64,000 bases of DNA from Kangiella sp. HZ709 (GTDB taxonomy: Bacteria > Pseudomonadota > Gammaproteobacteria > Enterobacterales > Kangiellaceae), in contig NZ_WKJC01000002.1 in the NCBI RefSeq assembly GCF_009674675.1, forward strand, positions 434,001-498,000. Reading direction: 5' to 3'. The translations under genes and the position numbers were made by a program. This document shows, one piece after another, positions 46,796 to 59,298 of the stretch (within the stretch, counting starts at the first letter, position 1; every line of letters starts with the position of its first letter). The notes under the pieces were generated by a model. It did no database searches. It was not told the origin of the DNA and saw only the letters and a program-made list of their open reading frames with translations.

Positions 46796-48898
46796 TTAAC
46801 CTTTATTGATAATTGCGTCAGCAATGTTGCTAGGTGCTTCTGAGTAATGAGCAAATTCCATAGTGAAACTTGCGCGACCTTGTGACAAGGAACGCATCTC
46901 AGTTGCATAACCGAACATTTCTGAAAGTGGTACTTCAGCGTTAATTACTTTACCTGATGGATTTTCGTCCATACCTTTAAGTAGGCCACGGCGACGGTTA
47001 AGGTCACCCATGATGTCACCCATGTATTCTTCAGGAGTAACAACTTCTACTTTCATCATTGGCTCAAGTAATGCAGGGTTAGCTGTAGCAGCAGCATTTT
47101 TAACCGCTAAACTACCAGCAACTTTAAACGCCATTTCATTCGAATCTACATCATGGTAAGAACCATCAAATAAAGTCGCTTTAACGTCTAATACAGGATA
47201 ACCCGCTAAGATACCGTTCTCTAACTGCTCTTCGATACCTTTAGAAACTGCGCCGATGTATTCACGAGGAACCGCACCACCAACAATTTCGTTAACGAAT
47301 TCAAAACCAGCGCCCTCTTTTTGAGGCTCAAGTTTAACCCAAACGTGACCATACTGTCCGCGACCACCCGATTGACGTACGAATTTACCTTCGACTTCAA
47401 CCGCGTTACGAATAGATTCACGATAAGCAACCTGAGGTGCACCGATATTAGCTTCAACTTTAAACTCGCGACGCATACGGTCAACAAGAATATCTAAGTG
47501 AAGCTCGCCCATACCAGAAATAATGGTTTGGCCTGATTCTTCATCAGTTTGTACACGGAAAGATGGATCTTCCTGTGCCAACTTACCTAAAGCAATACCC
47601 ATTTTTTCTTGGTCAGCTTTAGTCTTTGGCTCAACAGCAACCGAGATTACTGGATCAGGGAATTCCATACGCTCAAGGATAATTTGATTATCCAATGCGC
47701 ATAAAGTATCACCAGTTGTTACGTCTTTAAGACCTACACCTGCCGCGATGTCACCAGCGCGTACTTCTTTGATTTCTTCACGAGAGTTTGCGTGCATCTG
47801 TACGATACGGCCGATACGCTCTTTCTTACTCTTAACAGAGTTCATTACGTGATCACCAGAGTTAATAACACCAGAGTAAACACGGAAGAAAGTTAAAGTA
47901 CCAACAAATGGGTCGGTCGCGATTTTAAATGCTAATGCCGCAAATGGCGCATCATCATCAGCTTCACGAGTTTGAGTTTCAGACTCATCTGCTTCAGCGT
48001 GAGGAATACCTTCAATCGCCTTAACTTCTTCAGGTGAAGGCATGTACTCAATAACTGCATCAAGAACCGCTTGAACACCTTTGTTTTTGAAAGCAGAACC
48101 ACCGAACATTGGAATGATTTCATTCGCTAATGTACGTTGACGGATACCCGCTTTAATTTCTTCTTCAGAAAGTTCCATAGTCTCAAGATATTTTTCCATC
48201 AACTCTTCTGATGCTTCAGCTGCAGCTTCAACCATGAACTCACGCATTTCAGCACAACGGTCAGCTAAATCAGCAGGAATATCAGCATATTCAAAAGTCA
48301 TACCTTGATCGGCTTCATTCCAAAGAATCGCTTTCATCTTAATTAAATCAACAACGCCTTTGAACTCGTCTTCAGCACCAATAGTCATTTGCATTGGAAC
48401 TACGTTTGCGTTCAAGCGCTCTTTTAATTGATCAGCAACCATATCAAAATCTGCACCAGCACGGTCCATCTTATTAACGAAAATCATACGAGGAACTTCG
48501 TATTTATTCGCTTGACGCCATACAGTTTCAGTTTGAGGTTGTACACCTGACGAGCCGCAAAGAACAACAACAGCACCATCCAACACACGTAAAGAACGCT
48601 CTACTTCAATAGTAAAGTCGACGTGACCAGGGGTGTCAATGATGTTAATACGGTGTTCGTCAAATTGGCCTTGCATACCACGCCAGAAGGTTGTAGTTGC
48701 AGCAGAAGTAATGGTAATACCACGCTCCTGCTCCTGCTCCATCCAATCCATCGTTGCTGCACCATCATGTACTTCACCAATCTTATGAGAAAGACCTGTG
48801 TAGAACAAAATACGCTCAGTTGTAGTGGTTTTACCCGCATCAACGTGCGCAACGATACCAAGGTTACGGTATCTTTTAATTGGGGTTTTACGTGCCAC
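46796..48898 (-). CDS. fusA: Elongation factor G
   Basis: 700 aa (E. coli 704). EF-G drives translocation and, with RRF, ribosome recycling, using GTP. G1 [16 protein letters not shown]3 [16 protein letters not shown] and G4 NKMDR are intact, and domain IV has the PQVAYRESI segment. It lies 15 bases after rpsG in the rpsL-rpsG-fusA-tuf order. Confidence 0.99.
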   Translation of the reverse strand: MARKTPIKRYRNLGIVAHVDAGKTTTTERILFYTGLSHKIGEVHDGAATMDWMEQEQERGITITSAATTTFWRGMQGQFDEHRINIIDTPGHVDFTIEVERSLRVLDGAVVVLCGSSGVQPQTETVWRQANKYEVPRMIFVNKMDRAGADFDMVADQLKERLNANVVPMQMTIGAEDEFKGVVDLIKMKAILWNEADQGMTFEYADIPADLADRCAEMREFMVEAAAEASEELMEKYLETMELSEEEIKAGIRQRTLANEIIPMFGGSAFKNKGVQAVLDAVIEYMPSPEEVKAIEGIPHAEADESETQTREADDDAPFAALAFKIATDPFVGTLTFFRVYSGVINSGDHVMNSVKSKKERIGRIVQMHANSREEIKEVRAGDIAAGVGLKDVTTGDTLCALDNQIILERMEFPDPVISVAVEPKTKADQEKMGIALGKLAQEDPSFRVQTDEESGQTIISGMGELHLDILVDRMRREFKVEANIGAPQVAYRESIRNAVEVEGKFVRQSGGRGQYGHVWVKLEPQKEGAGFEFVNEIVGGAVPREYIGAVSKGIEEQLENGILAGYPVLDVKATLFDGSYHDVDSNEMAFKVAGSLAVKNAAATANPALLEPMMKVEVVTPEEYMGDIMGDLNRRRGLLKGMDENPSGKVINAEVPLSEMFGYATEMRSLSQGRASFTMEFAHYSEAPSNIADAIINKG

Positions 48899-48913
48899 AA
48901 TAGACTCCTTGGG

Positions 48914-49387
48914 TTACCAACGGTAGTGAGAGAATGCTTTGTTCGCTTCTGCCATGCGGTGAACGTCTTCACGCTTCTTAACCGCAGAACCGCGACCTTC
49001 TAGTGAATCTAAAACTTCGCCAGCTAAACGCTCACGCATAGATTTTTCACTACGTTTACGAGCTGCTTCAACTAACCAACGCATAGCAAGCGCAGTTTGA
49101 CGAGCAGGACGTACTTCTACTGGTACCTGGTAAGTTGAGCCACCAACACGGCGAGACTTCACTTCCACCATCGGGCGGATTTTCTCTAAACCTTGTTCGA
49201 ACAATTCAACAGGCTCTTCACCAGCTTTCTTTTCAACCATAATATCAAGCGCACCATAAACGATTCTTTCTGCAACTGACTTTTTACCGTCAAGCATTAA
49301 GATGTTGATGAACTTAGCTAACATTTCTGAACCAAACTTAGGATCAGGTAGGATCTCGCGTTTCGCGACAACACGTCTTCTTGGCAT
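48914..49387 (-). CDS. rpsG: 30S ribosomal protein S7
   Basis: 157 aa from the ATG at 49387, giving [20 protein letters not shown]; the longer reading from 49405 adds six non-homologous residues. GAGGT lies ahead of the start. S7 organises the 30S head and in E. coli represses the str operon. It lies after an unusually long 304-base spacer from rpsL. Confidence 0.98.
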   Translation of the reverse strand: MPRRRVVAKREILPDPKFGSEMLAKFINILMLDGKKSVAERIVYGALDIMVEKKAGEEPVELFEQGLEKIRPMVEVKSRRVGGSTYQVPVEVRPARQTALAMRWLVEAARKRSEKSMRERLAGEVLDSLEGRGSAVKKREDVHRMAEANKAFSHYRW

Positions 49388-49691
49388 GTCATTTACCTCA
49401 TGCATGTGTAACTTCAGGATGATCTGGAATAAGTAGTTACGGACCTTATCCAGCCTTACTCACATAGCGAAATAGCCGGCATGAAACCGACTACTCTCTA
49501 TATCTCAAATTGTAATACTTTAATGTTTCAGCTCTATGACAAGAACATTAAAGCGTGCATCGTATTAATTCTAAAATTAACCGACACTTCAAAATTTCTA
49601 GTGCTAGGCAATTGAGTTCTTTGCGAGGTGAAGTTGGCTATAGCCAACGAATTGCCGAAGCAAAAACTCAATTAACGACGCAATAGGAATT
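49388..49691 (-). promoter_or_regulatory. rpsL-rpsG spacer with three stem-loops
   Basis: A 304-base gap without a gene; the same spacer in E. coli is about 100 bases. It holds an imperfect palindrome of about 103 bases (49591-49693), a 10-bp perfect stem at 49518-49527 and 49544-49553, and a 7-bp stem at 49473-49479 and 49487-49493. The part near rpsG could be an S7-binding repressor site, by analogy with E. coli; this is not verified. Confidence 0.6.
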
Positions 49692-49693
49692 TT
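49591..49693. repeat. 103-base imperfect palindrome after rpsL
   Basis: Outer arms AAAATTTCTA / TAGGAATTTT (10 bp with one wobble), middle arms AATTGAGTT / AACTCAATT (9 bp perfect, 49610-49618 and 49665-49673) extended by TTTGC/GCAAA, and an inner perfect 16-base palindrome GTTGGCTATAGCCAAC. The outer end reaches into the rpsL stop codon. It resembles a MITE- or REP-like element, but no second copy occurs in this window. Confidence 0.65.
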
Positions 49694-50063
49694 ACTTTGG
49701 TCTTTTTGCACCGTACTTAGAACGACCTTGTTTACGATCTTTAACACCAGCCAAATCTAAAGTACCGCGTACACAGTGATAACGTACACCTGGCAAATCT
49801 TTTACACGACCGCCACGGATCATTACAACACTGTGCTCTTGAAGGTTGTGACCTTCACCACCGATGTATGAAGTAACTTCAAAACCGTTGGTTAGACGAA
49901 CACGCGCTACTTTACGTAGTGCTGAGTTTGGTTTCTTTGGAGTAGTCGTGTAAACACGAGTACATACGCCACGCTTTTGTGGACATGCTTCCAAAGCTGG
50001 AGTAGTCGTCTTTTTAACCTGCTTTACGCGAGGTTTTCTTACTAGCTGATTAATAGTAGCCAT
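49692..50063 (-). CDS. rpsL: 30S ribosomal protein S12
   Basis: 123 aa (E. coli 124). S12 lies at the decoding centre and controls fidelity. [35 protein letters not shown] is the conserved region; Lys43 and Lys88, the usual sites of streptomycin resistance mutations, are wild type. First gene of the str operon, with a candidate promoter and structured leader immediately upstream. Confidence 0.99.
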   Translation of the reverse strand: MATINQLVRKPRVKQVKKTTTPALEACPQKRGVCTRVYTTTPKKPNSALRKVARVRLTNGFEVTSYIGGEGHNLQEHSVVMIRGGRVKDLPGVRYHCVRGTLDLAGVKDRKQGRSKYGAKRPK

Positions 50064-50111
50064 TAATTCTGTCTCTAATATTCGTTGTTTGCATAAAAAA
50101 CGCTAATTCAT

Positions 50112-50154
50112 GCGCCCAATAGGACTTAAATTCACTGTCCTAGGTCTAGGGCGC
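50112..50154 (-). promoter_or_regulatory. Structured 5' leader of rpsL
   Basis: Nested stems GCGCCC/GGGCGC (outer) and TAGGAC/GTCCTA (inner) with an 11-base loop. The predicted transcription start lies near 50151, so the messenger would begin almost directly with this hairpin. Its meaning is unknown; it may shield the 5' end or bind a protein. Confidence 0.55.
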
Positions 50155-50157
50155 GCT

Positions 50158-50186
50158 ATTCTAATGAGGTCAAAGAGATAAGTCAA
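50158..50186 (-). promoter_or_regulatory. Candidate str-operon promoter
   Basis: On the minus strand TTGACT (50181-50186), exactly 17 bases, then TAGAAT (50158-50163): a strong sigma-70 match. The -35 overlaps the 3' arm of the hairpin at 50184-50227. Confidence 0.75.
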
Positions 50187-50227
50187 GCGCTCAACTATTG
50201 ATCAAAAGCTAATCAATTGAACGCTTG
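50184..50227 (-). other. Stem-loop after rpoC
   Basis: Large interrupted stem (CAAGCG/CGCTTG outer, TCAA/TTGA and TGAT/ATCA inner) ten bases beyond the rpoC stop. No U-run follows, so it is either a weak terminator or a 3'-end protecting structure. Confidence 0.6.
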
Positions 50228-50236
50228 AATTTAACC

Positions 50237-53200
50237 TTATTCCTCGGTTGCTTCTTCGATTGAGCTTAGCTCTTCCGATAAAGCTTGTTCCACTTCGTCG
50301 GCAGATGGACCAGCATCTTCTACTGATACTGCCGCACGTTTTTGGCGACGCTCTTGGTGATAGCTCAAACCAGTACCAGCTGGGATCAAACGACCAACAA
50401 TCACATTTTCTTTCAAGCCACGTAAGTCGTCCATTTTACCGTTGACAGCCGCCTCGGTAAGTACACGAGTAGTTTCTTGGAAAGATGCCGCCGAGATAAA
50501 TGACTCAGTTGCAAGCGATGCTTTAGTAATACCCATTAGCACGCGCTCAAATTCAACTGACTCTTTACCCGATTCGTTTAACTTATCGTTCTCTTCAAGC
50601 ACTCGAACCACTTCCATTTGATCGCCTTTCAATAAGCGCGAATCTCCTGGATTAGTCACGATACACTTACGCAACATCTGGCGGATCACAACCTCGATGT
50701 GCTTATCGTTAATGCCTACACCTTGCAGACGATAAACTTCTTGCACTTCGTTCACAATGTAACGTGCAAGTTCAGTAACCCCTTTCAAGCGAAGAATGTC
50801 ATGAGGGTTATCAGCGCCATCAGAGACAACCTCACCCTTTTCAACTTTCTCACCTTCAAAGACGTTTAGATGACGCCATTTTGGGATTAACTCTTCGTAA
50901 GTATCGCTGCCGTCTTGAGGAGTAATGACTAAGCGACGCTTACCTTTAGTTTCTTTACCAAAGCTCACAGTACCTGAGATTTCTGCCAAAATAGCAGACT
51001 CTTTTGGTTTACGAGCTTCAAATAAATCAGCAACACGTGGAAGACCACCAGTAATATCCTTGGTTTTCGAACTCTCTTGTGGAATACGGGCAATTGCATC
51101 ACCGATATTCACTTCAGAGCCATCTTCAAGGTTAACGATAGCATTAGTTGGTAAGAAATAAACGGCTGGAACATCAGTACCAGGGATGTGTAATTCTTTA
51201 CCTTTCTTATCCACTAATTTAATCGCAGGCTTAACATCTGATGATTTAGAGCCTGAACGCTGCTTGTTTTCAGTGATAACAATCGAACTCAAACCGGTTA
51301 ACTCATCTGTCTGACGCTCAATGTTTACACCTTCAAGCATATCCACGAATTGGATTTTACCGCCAAGCTCAGCAATGATTGGGTGAGTGTGCGGATCCCA
51401 GTTAGCAACAATGTCACCACCAGTTGCTTGCGAACCTTCGGCTGCGCTTAATACCGCACCGTAAGGAACTTTATAACGCTCACGCTCACGACCAAACTCA
51501 TCAATCACATTCAATTCAGCTGAACGCGAAACGATCACTAGCTTGCCGTCTTTCTTTTCAACAGTTTTTGCATTCTTAAGACGCAACTCACCGTTATTTT
51601 TAATTTGTACATTGTTCTCAGCAGATGCTCTAGATGCCGCACCACCGATGTGGAAAGTACGCATCGTTAACTGAGTACCTGGTTCACCGATCGATTGAGC
51701 AGCGATTACACCAACTGCCTCACCTTGGTTGATGATATGACCACGTGCTAGGTCACGACCATAACAAGCCGCACAAACACCAGTACGAGTATCACAAGTA
51801 ATAACAGAGCGGACTCGAACTTCATCTACTGAGTGCTTCTCTAAAATATCTACCCACTTCTCATCCAATAAAGTGCCAGCTTCTGCTAATACATCATCGG
51901 TGCCTGGAATATAAATATGTTCTGCAACAACACGGCCTAAAACTCGCTCGCGTAATGGCTCAACAACATCACCACCTTCAATTAATGGTGTCATGATAAG
52001 ACCATCGTCAGTACCACAATCTTCGGTAGTAATTACCATGTCTTGCGCTACATCAACTAATCGACGAGTTAAGTAACCTGAGTTTGCTGTCTTTAATGCG
52101 GTATCGGCCAAACCTTTACGAGCACCGTGAGTCGAGATGAAGTACTGAGACACATCAAGACCTTCTCGGAAGTTCGCCTTAATTGGCATTTCGATAATCG
52201 AGCCATCTGGTTTTGCCATCAAACCACGCATACCGGCTAGCTGACGAATCTGCGCCGCACTACCACGAGCACCTGAGTCCGCCATCATAAAGATTGAGTT
52301 GAATGATGGTTCACGAGAAGTGTTACCTTCTTTATCGGTCACTTCTTCAGTACCGATGTTATCCATCATCGCTTTCGCAACTTTCTCATTGGTATGAGAC
52401 CAGATATCAACTACTTTATTGTAGCGCTCACCTTGAGTTACTAAACCAGAATTAAACTGCTCTTGAATTTCAGCAACTTCTTTTTCGGCTGAATCAATAA
52501 TTTCTGCTTTAATCTCTGGAATTTGCATATCTTCGATACCCACCGAAGCACCAGAACGAGTTGCATAAGAGAAGCCGGTATACATTAATTGGTCAGCAAA
52601 AATTACCGTTGCTTTCAAACCGCGCTCACGGTAACAAGTGTTTACCAATTTAGAGATCGCTTTCTTAGTCATAGCTTGATTCACTAACTCAAAGCTAATG
52701 CCATCAGGAACGATGCCCCAAAGTAATGAACGACCGACTGTGGTATCCAATAATTCAATCGTATCAGTACGCTCACCGTCTTCGTCAAAATGTACGATAG
52801 GTAAACGAACTTTCACTTTCGCGTGTAAATCTACAACTCCATTGGCATAAGCACGCTGAACTTCATCAGCGTCAGTGAAGGTCATGCCTTCACCTTTCGC
52901 GTTGATACGCTCACGCGTCAAGTAATATAAACCTAATACAACGTCCTGCGTTGGAACTATAATCGGCTCACCGTTTGCTGGTGATAAGATGTTATTTGTC
53001 GACATCATTAAAGCACGGGCTTCTAATTGCGCTTCGATAGTTAACGGTACGTGTACCGCCATTTGGTCACCATCGAAGTCGGCGTTAAAGGCCACACACA
53101 CTAATGGGTGTAACTGAATCGCTTTACCTTCAATCAACACTGGCTCAAAAGCTTGCAGACCTAATCTGTGAAGAGTAGGTGCACGGTTTAGCATTACTGG

Positions 53201-54460
53201 GTGCTCACGGATAACTTCTTCAAGAATATCCCACACGATTGGCTCTTCGCGCTCAACCATTTTCTTAGCTGCTTTAATTGTCGTTGCTAAACCACGACCT
53301 TCTAGCTTGCTGTAAATGAATGGCTTAAATAACTCCAATGCCATCTTCTTAGGAAGACCACATTGATGTAATTTCAAAGTAGGACCAACAACGATTACCG
53401 AACGACCCGAGTAATCAACACGCTTACCTAATAAGTTCTGGCGGAAACGACCTTGTTTACCTTTGATCATGTCTGCCAAAGATTTCAATGGACGCTTGTT
53501 AGAACCGGTAATTGCACGACCACGACGACCATTATCTAACAAGGCATCAACTGACTCTTGTAACATACGCTTTTCGTTACGCACGATAATGTCAGGAGCA
53601 TTAAGATCTAATAGACGCTTTAAACGGTTGTTACGGTTAATTACACGACGGTATAAATCGTTCAGATCCGAAGTTGCAAAGCGACCGCCATCTAGTGGTA
53701 CCAAAGGACGTAAATCTGGTGGAAGAACTGGCAAGATTGTCATGATCATCCACTGAGGATCATTACCAGACTCTAAGAAAGCTTCTAATAATTTCAGGCG
53801 CTTCGATAGCTTCTTCAATTTAGTTTCAGAATTAGTACCTGGAATATCTTCTTCACGAATTCGCGTTGCTTCTTCTTGTAAATCAATATGATCTAATAAA
53901 GCAGAAACTGCTTCCGCACCCATCTTAGCTTCAAAGTCATCACCAAACTCTTCTAAAGAATCTAAGTAAGCTTCTTCACTTAATAATTGACCTGTTTCTA
54001 AAGTCGTCATACCTGGATCAGTCACTACGAATGCTTCGAAATACAATACGCGCTCAATGTCACGTAAAGTCATATCAAGTAGCATACCAATACGACTAGG
54101 TAATGATTTTAAGAACCAAATGTGGGCAACTGGACAAGCTAAATCGATGTGACCCATACGCTCACGACGAACTTTAGTTAAAGTCACTTCAACGCCACAT
54201 TTCTCACAGATAATACCGCGATGCTTTAAGCGCTTATATTTGCCACATAAACATTCATAGTCTTTTACTGGTCCAAAAATTTTGGCACAGAACAAACCAT
54301 CTCTTTCTGGCTTGAAAGTACGATAGTTAATCGTCTCTGGTTTTTTTACTTCACCATATGACCATGAGCGAATTTGATCTGGCGATGCCAAACCAATGCG
54401 GATCGCATCAAACTCTTCAGACTGATTTTGTTGCTTAATAAAATTTAATAAATCTTTCAC
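50237..54460 (-). CDS. rpoC: RNA polymerase beta' subunit
   Basis: 1407 aa, equal to E. coli. Zinc ribbon [19 protein letters not shown] near the N terminus (residues about 70-90), the catalytic triad segment [12 protein letters not shown] and the trigger loop region [29 protein letters not shown]. Second zinc site in [13 protein letters not shown]. It carries the active-site magnesium of the core enzyme. It lies 114 bases after rpoB. Confidence 0.99.
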   Translation of the reverse strand: MKDLLNFIKQQNQSEEFDAIRIGLASPDQIRSWSYGEVKKPETINYRTFKPERDGLFCAKIFGPVKDYECLCGKYKRLKHRGIICEKCGVEVTLTKVRRERMGHIDLACPVAHIWFLKSLPSRIGMLLDMTLRDIERVLYFEAFVVTDPGMTTLETGQLLSEEAYLDSLEEFGDDFEAKMGAEAVSALLDHIDLQEEATRIREEDIPGTNSETKLKKLSKRLKLLEAFLESGNDPQWMIMTILPVLPPDLRPLVPLDGGRFATSDLNDLYRRVINRNNRLKRLLDLNAPDIIVRNEKRMLQESVDALLDNGRRGRAITGSNKRPLKSLADMIKGKQGRFRQNLLGKRVDYSGRSVIVVGPTLKLHQCGLPKKMALELFKPFIYSKLEGRGLATTIKAAKKMVEREEPIVWDILEEVIREHPVMLNRAPTLHRLGLQAFEPVLIEGKAIQLHPLVCVAFNADFDGDQMAVHVPLTIEAQLEARALMMSTNNILSPANGEPIIVPTQDVVLGLYYLTRERINAKGEGMTFTDADEVQRAYANGVVDLHAKVKVRLPIVHFDEDGERTDTIELLDTTVGRSLLWGIVPDGISFELVNQAMTKKAISKLVNTCYRERGLKATVIFADQLMYTGFSYATRSGASVGIEDMQIPEIKAEIIDSAEKEVAEIQEQFNSGLVTQGERYNKVVDIWSHTNEKVAKAMMDNIGTEEVTDKEGNTSREPSFNSIFMMADSGARGSAAQIRQLAGMRGLMAKPDGSIIEMPIKANFREGLDVSQYFISTHGARKGLADTALKTANSGYLTRRLVDVAQDMVITTEDCGTDDGLIMTPLIEGGDVVEPLRERVLGRVVAEHIYIPGTDDVLAEAGTLLDEKWVDILEKHSVDEVRVRSVITCDTRTGVCAACYGRDLARGHIINQGEAVGVIAAQSIGEPGTQLTMRTFHIGGAASRASAENNVQIKNNGELRLKNAKTVEKKDGKLVIVSRSAELNVIDEFGRERERYKVPYGAVLSAAEGSQATGGDIVANWDPHTHPIIAELGGKIQFVDMLEGVNIERQTDELTGLSSIVITENKQRSGSKSSDVKPAIKLVDKKGKELHIPGTDVPAVYFLPTNAIVNLEDGSEVNIGDAIARIPQESSKTKDITGGLPRVADLFEARKPKESAILAEISGTVSFGKETKGKRRLVITPQDGSDTYEELIPKWRHLNVFEGEKVEKGEVVSDGADNPHDILRLKGVTELARYIVNEVQEVYRLQGVGINDKHIEVVIRQMLRKCIVTNPGDSRLLKGDQMEVVRVLEENDKLNESGKESVEFERVLMGITKASLATESFISAASFQETTRVLTEAAVNGKMDDLRGLKENVIVGRLIPAGTGLSYHQERRQKRAAVSVEDAGPSADEVEQALSEELSSIEEATEE

Positions 54461-54574
54461 AATCTCTCTCCAAGTAGGAGTTAAACCTTTTCCTTTAAAT
54501 TTTTAATAAAATTAAAGGAGTCTCTTTTGCCATGCTAATTACTAACTCGGGTAAAAAGCACGACAGGTGAAGTA

Positions 54575-57500
54575 TTACTCTTCGTGCTCTAACTCAATGT
54601 TAATCGCTAATGAGCGGATTTCCTTAGTCAATACGTTGAACGACTCAGGCATACCTGGCTCCATACGGTGATCACCATCGACAATGTTTTTGTACATACG
54701 AGTACGACCATTAACATCATCCGACTTAACCGTAAGCATTTCTTGCAAGGTATAAGCAGCACCGTATGCTTCCAGTGCCCATACTTCCATCTCACCGAAA
54801 CGCTGACCACCAAACTGAGCTTTACCGCCCAGTGGCTGTTGGGTAACTAAACTGTACGAACCCGTTGAACGAGCATGCATCTTGTCATCCACTAAGTGGT
54901 TCAACTTAAGCATGTACATGTAACCTACCGTTACCGGACGCTCAAATTGGTCACCTGTACGACCGTCATACAACCAAGTCTGGCCTGATTTCGGTAATTC
55001 CGCTAAATCAAACATCGCATGAATATCAGATTCTTTCGCGCCATCAAATACCGGCGTACCCATTGGGACACCTTTACGCAAATTAGAAGCCATGTTCATA
55101 ACTTCTTCATCTGATAACTCAGCTAAATCAACTTCTTTTTGATCGCGATGGTTATAGACTTTGTTCAAGAAAGCACGGACTGTTTTCGGCGCTTTACCAG
55201 TATCTAGAAGTTCACCAATTTTAAGACCAACGCCTGTTGCTGCCCAGCCTAAGTGAGTTTCTAATACCTGACCAATGTTCATACGAGACGGTACACCTAG
55301 CGGATTTAATACGATATCCACTGGAACACCATTTTCGTCATATGGCATATCTTCTACCGGTACGATGTTTGAAATAACACCTTTGTTACCGTGACGACCT
55401 GCCATCTTATCACCCGGTTGAATACGACGTTTAACCGCTAAATAAACTTTAACGATTTTTTGTACGCCAGGTTGTAATTCATCACCTTGGGTAATCTTTA
55501 ATTTTTGCGCTTCAAACTTTTGGTCATAAACTTTCTTTTGCTCAACAATAAAGTTTGCCAAATTTTCAAGCTGCTGTTGTTTTTCATCAACACGTAATTG
55601 AATTTCTAATACTTGCGCCGGCTCTAACTCAGCTAAGTAATCAGCAGTCACTTTACTGCCTTTCTTCAACTTGTTAGGACCTTTTTCCGCAACACAACCG
55701 GAAACCAAGTTACGAGCACGCTGATGGATGTTATCCGTTAAGATACGGAACTCATCATTAATATCTTTCTTAGCGCGAGCCACTTCTTCATTTTCGATAT
55801 CTTTTGCACGAGCATCTTTTTCAACGCCGTCACGGGTAAAGACTTGAACGTCAATTACCGTACCAAAAGTCGAAGTGCCAACACGTAAAGATGTATCTTT
55901 AACGTCAGAAGCTTTCTCACCAAAAATGGCTCTTAGAAGTTTTTCTTCTGGAGTTAATTGGGTTTCACCTTTTGGTGTCACCTTACCAACTAAAATATCG
56001 CCTGGTTTAACTTCGGCACCGATGTAAACAATACCTGACTCATCAAGTTTACTTAAGGCACTCTCGCCAACGTTAGGAATATCCGCAGTAATTTCTTCTG
56101 AACCTAATTTGGTATCACGAGATACACAAGTTAATTCTTGAATATGAATACTGGTGAAGCGATCTTCTTGAACTACATTCTCTGAGATTAAGATCGAATC
56201 CTCGAAGTTATAACCATTCCAAGGCATAAATGCTACGCGCATATTTTGACCTAATGCCAACTCACCTAAATCGGTAGAAGGGCCATCGGCTAATACATCA
56301 CCACGAGCAATCATATCGCCTTGTTTAACGATTGGACGTTGGTTAATACAAGTATTTTGGTTAGAACGCGTGTACTTAGTGAAGTTATAAATATCAACAC
56401 CAGAGTCGTTCTCGCCAACTTCTTCTTCATTCACACGAATAACAACGCGGCTGGCATCAACTTGATCAACCACACCGCCACGTTTCGCGGCAACCACTAC
56501 ACCTGAATCCACAGCAACTGTACGTTCCATACCAGTACCCACTAATGGCTTTTCAGCACGTAACGTTGGTACTGCTTGACGTTGCATGTTTGAACCCATC
56601 AATGCACGGTTCGCATCATCGTGTTCAAGGAATGGAATCATCGACGCAGCAACCGAAACGATTTGCTGTGGCGATACATCCATATATTCAACTTGATCAG
56701 GCGTTGCTAAGATAAATTCTCCTAATTGACGTGAAGGTACTAATTCTTCAACGAAGTTACCTTTCTTATCTAATTCAGCATTGGCCTGTGCAATAACGAA
56801 TTTACCTTCATCAATTGCGGATAAGTAATCAACATCCGCAGTTGCCTTACCTTTTACAACGCGGCGATACGGAGTTTCTAAGAAACCATATTCGTTAGTA
56901 CGCGCGTAACAAGACAGGGAATTAATCAAACCAATGTTTGGACCTTCCGGTGTTTCAATCGGGCATACACGACCATAGTGAGTAGGGTGAACGTCACGAA
57001 CCTCAAAGCCAGCGCGCTCACGAGTCAAACCACCAGGTCCTAATGCAGAAACACGACGCTTGTGCGTGATTTCTGATAATGGATTGTTTTGATCCATAAA
57101 TTGGGATAATTGGCTTGAACCGAAGAATTCTTTAACCGCTGCCGATACTGGCTTGGCATTAATTAATTCTTGAGGCATCAAGTTTTCACTTTCAGCTTGT
57201 GATAAACGCTCTTTTACTGCGCGCTCTACACGAACTAAACCAACACGGAATTGGTTTTCAGCCATTTCGCCAACAGAACGGATACGACGGTTACCTAAGT
57301 GATCGATATCATCAACCGTACCTTTACCATTACGAATATCAATCAATGTTTTCATTACATCAATAATATCTTCGTTCGATAAAATACCAGAGCCTTCAAT
57401 CTCGTCACGACCAACACGACGGTTGAACTTCATACGACCAACACGTGATAGATCATAACGCTCGCCGTTAAAGAATAAGTTTTCAAACAAACCTTCTGCA

Positions 57501-58645
57501 GCTTCTTGCGTTGGTGGCTCACCCGGACGCATCATGCGATAGATTTCAACTTTAGCTTCTAAAGCTGTTGTTGATGGATCAATACGCAAAGTATCCGACA
57601 TGTATGGACCGCGATCCAAGTCATTAGTATAAAGTGTTGGAATTTCAGTAACGCCAGCTTCAACAATGGTTGCTAGCAACTCTTCCGTAATTTCGGTATT
57701 GGCTTGAGCAATAATTTCACCAGATTCTTTATCAATTAAGTCTGCGGCTAAAGCTCTCTCTAAAATATAGTCAGCAGGTACGTCTAGTTTTTTCACGCCA
57801 GCAGTCTCAAGTGCTTTAATGTGACGAGGAGTAATACGACGACCTTCTTCAACCACTACTTTTGATTTTGCTTTAATATCAAAAGTTGCAGTCTCACCAC
57901 GTAAACGTGCTGGAATTAATTCTAATTGAATATCACCTTTCTTAGTCACAAAGAAGGTGTCACGCTCGAAGAATAAATCAAGCATGTCTTGCGTGCTATA
58001 TTCTAAAGCGCGCAAGATAATTGATGATGGTAATTTACGACGACGGTCAATTCGTACGTAAAGCATATCTTTTGGATCGAATTCAAAGTCTAACCATGAA
58101 CCACGGTAAGGAATGACACGAGCTTGATACAATAATTTACCAGAGCTGTGAGTTTTACCACGGTCTGAATCGAAGAAGACACCTGGAGAACGGTGTAATT
58201 GAGAAACGATTACACGTTCGGTACCGTTAATAACGAATGTACCATTGTCTGTCATCAACGGTAATTCGCCCATATAAACTTCTTGTTCGCGGATATCTTT
58301 TACTTTCTTGGTTTTAGAATCTTTATCATAGATTACCAAGCGAATTGTCACGCGAAGCGGCGCTGCATATGTTACGCCACGGATCTGACATTCCTTAACA
58401 TTGAATACTGGCTCGCCTAAACGATAGCTCACAAATTCTAGAGCTGCGTTGCCAGAATAACTTTCAATTGGGAATATAGATTTAAAGGCTGCATCCAAAC
58501 CTGATTCATCAGAGCCTTTCTTTTGCTCAATAAATTCACGGTAAGAATCTTTCTGGATTGCCAACAGATAAGGCACATCGAGAGTATTTGAACGACGACC
58601 GAAATCCTTACGGATTCGCTTTTTCTCAGTGTAAGAATATGCCAT
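54575..58645 (-). CDS. rpoB: RNA polymerase beta subunit
   Basis: 1356 aa from the ATG at 58645 ([16 protein letters not shown]), preceded by GAGGAA; the longer reading from 58663 is rejected. E. coli has 1342. The rifampicin-binding cluster [33 protein letters not shown] is identical to wild-type E. coli, predicting sensitivity. It forms the upper half of the active cleft. It follows rplL by 209 bases, with an attenuator-like hairpin in the gap. Confidence 0.99.
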   Translation of the reverse strand: MAYSYTEKKRIRKDFGRRSNTLDVPYLLAIQKDSYREFIEQKKGSDESGLDAAFKSIFPIESYSGNAALEFVSYRLGEPVFNVKECQIRGVTYAAPLRVTIRLVIYDKDSKTKKVKDIREQEVYMGELPLMTDNGTFVINGTERVIVSQLHRSPGVFFDSDRGKTHSSGKLLYQARVIPYRGSWLDFEFDPKDMLYVRIDRRRKLPSSIILRALEYSTQDMLDLFFERDTFFVTKKGDIQLELIPARLRGETATFDIKAKSKVVVEEGRRITPRHIKALETAGVKKLDVPADYILERALAADLIDKESGEIIAQANTEITEELLATIVEAGVTEIPTLYTNDLDRGPYMSDTLRIDPSTTALEAKVEIYRMMRPGEPPTQEAAEGLFENLFFNGERYDLSRVGRMKFNRRVGRDEIEGSGILSNEDIIDVMKTLIDIRNGKGTVDDIDHLGNRRIRSVGEMAENQFRVGLVRVERAVKERLSQAESENLMPQELINAKPVSAAVKEFFGSSQLSQFMDQNNPLSEITHKRRVSALGPGGLTRERAGFEVRDVHPTHYGRVCPIETPEGPNIGLINSLSCYARTNEYGFLETPYRRVVKGKATADVDYLSAIDEGKFVIAQANAELDKKGNFVEELVPSRQLGEFILATPDQVEYMDVSPQQIVSVAASMIPFLEHDDANRALMGSNMQRQAVPTLRAEKPLVGTGMERTVAVDSGVVVAAKRGGVVDQVDASRVVIRVNEEEVGENDSGVDIYNFTKYTRSNQNTCINQRPIVKQGDMIARGDVLADGPSTDLGELALGQNMRVAFMPWNGYNFEDSILISENVVQEDRFTSIHIQELTCVSRDTKLGSEEITADIPNVGESALSKLDESGIVYIGAEVKPGDILVGKVTPKGETQLTPEEKLLRAIFGEKASDVKDTSLRVGTSTFGTVIDVQVFTRDGVEKDARAKDIENEEVARAKKDINDEFRILTDNIHQRARNLVSGCVAEKGPNKLKKGSKVTADYLAELEPAQVLEIQLRVDEKQQQLENLANFIVEQKKVYDQKFEAQKLKITQGDELQPGVQKIVKVYLAVKRRIQPGDKMAGRHGNKGVISNIVPVEDMPYDENGVPVDIVLNPLGVPSRMNIGQVLETHLGWAATGVGLKIGELLDTGKAPKTVRAFLNKVYNHRDQKEVDLAELSDEEVMNMASNLRKGVPMGTPVFDGAKESDIHAMFDLAELPKSGQTWLYDGRTGDQFERPVTVGYMYMLKLNHLVDDKMHARSTGSYSLVTQQPLGGKAQFGGQRFGEMEVWALEAYGAAYTLQEMLTVKSDDVNGRTRMYKNIVDGDHRMEPGMPESFNVLTKEIRSLAINIELEHEE

Positions 58646-58780
58646 TTGGGTTCCTCGGTTCACTAACTTTTGACCAATTTTGAATTCGTATTGATGTTAG
58701 GTTTATATTGAGAGCTCATCCTCTAAAACCAATCATCGTTACTCAGTTTTCCTATGAAAACTCAGCTGCCGTTTAACGGC

Positions 58781-58808
58781 AAAAAGGCCGGTGACAAAGT
58801 CACCAGCC
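58781..58808 (-). terminator. rplL-rpoB attenuator-like hairpin
   Basis: A near-perfect 10-bp stem (GGCTGGTGAC / GTCACCGGCC, one mismatch) with a 3-base loop, followed by five T on the minus strand. It sits where E. coli has a partial terminator reducing rpoBC relative to rplJL. Confidence 0.85.
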
Positions 58809-58854
58809 ATTTGAGCTATTTGCTACTTAAGTGTAAGCAAGTAATAAATCGATA

Positions 58855-59229
58855 TTACTTAACTTCAACTTCAGCGCCAGCTTCTTCCAATTGCTTCTTA
58901 ACGTCTTCAGCTTCTGCTTTCTCAACGCCTTCTTTAACAGCAACAGGAGCGCCTTCAACCATGTCTTTAGCTTCTTTCAAGCCAAGACCAGTGATGCCGC
59001 GGATAGCTTTAATTACAGCTACTTTGTTTGCGCCAAAGCTTTTCATTACTACGTCAAACTCAGTTTGCTCAGCAGCAGCTTCACCGCCACCAGCAGCTGG
59101 ACCAGCAACAGCAACAGCAGCTGCAGCAGATACACCAAATTTTTCTTCCATAGCTTCAACTAGTTCAACTACTTCCATAACGCTCATTTCAGCAATAGCG
59201 TTTAATAAATCATCTTTAGATAGAGCCAT
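58855..59229 (-). CDS. rplL: 50S ribosomal protein L7/L12
   Basis: 124 aa (E. coli 121). Forms the flexible stalk that recruits translation GTPases. N-terminal dimerisation region, alanine/glycine-rich hinge (about 35-52), and C-terminal [28 protein letters not shown] are clear. It lies 69 bases after rplJ. Confidence 0.99.
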   Translation of the reverse strand: MALSKDDLLNAIAEMSVMEVVELVEAMEEKFGVSAAAAVAVAGPAAGGGEAAAEQTEFDVVMKSFGANKVAVIKAIRGITGLGLKEAKDMVEGAPVAVKEGVEKAEAEDVKKQLEEAGAEVEVK

Positions 59230-59298
59230 TTTAGTCTCTCCTGGGTTTCAAAAATAAAATTAAAAAATTAACTACGGTTAACAGTACTATTAAAAGTA

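Noticed and set aside
58754-59257. 167-codon frame antisense to rplL
   Set aside because: Composition (Ala/Ser/Thr/Pro) is that expected from the reverse of the alanine-rich L7/L12 gene.
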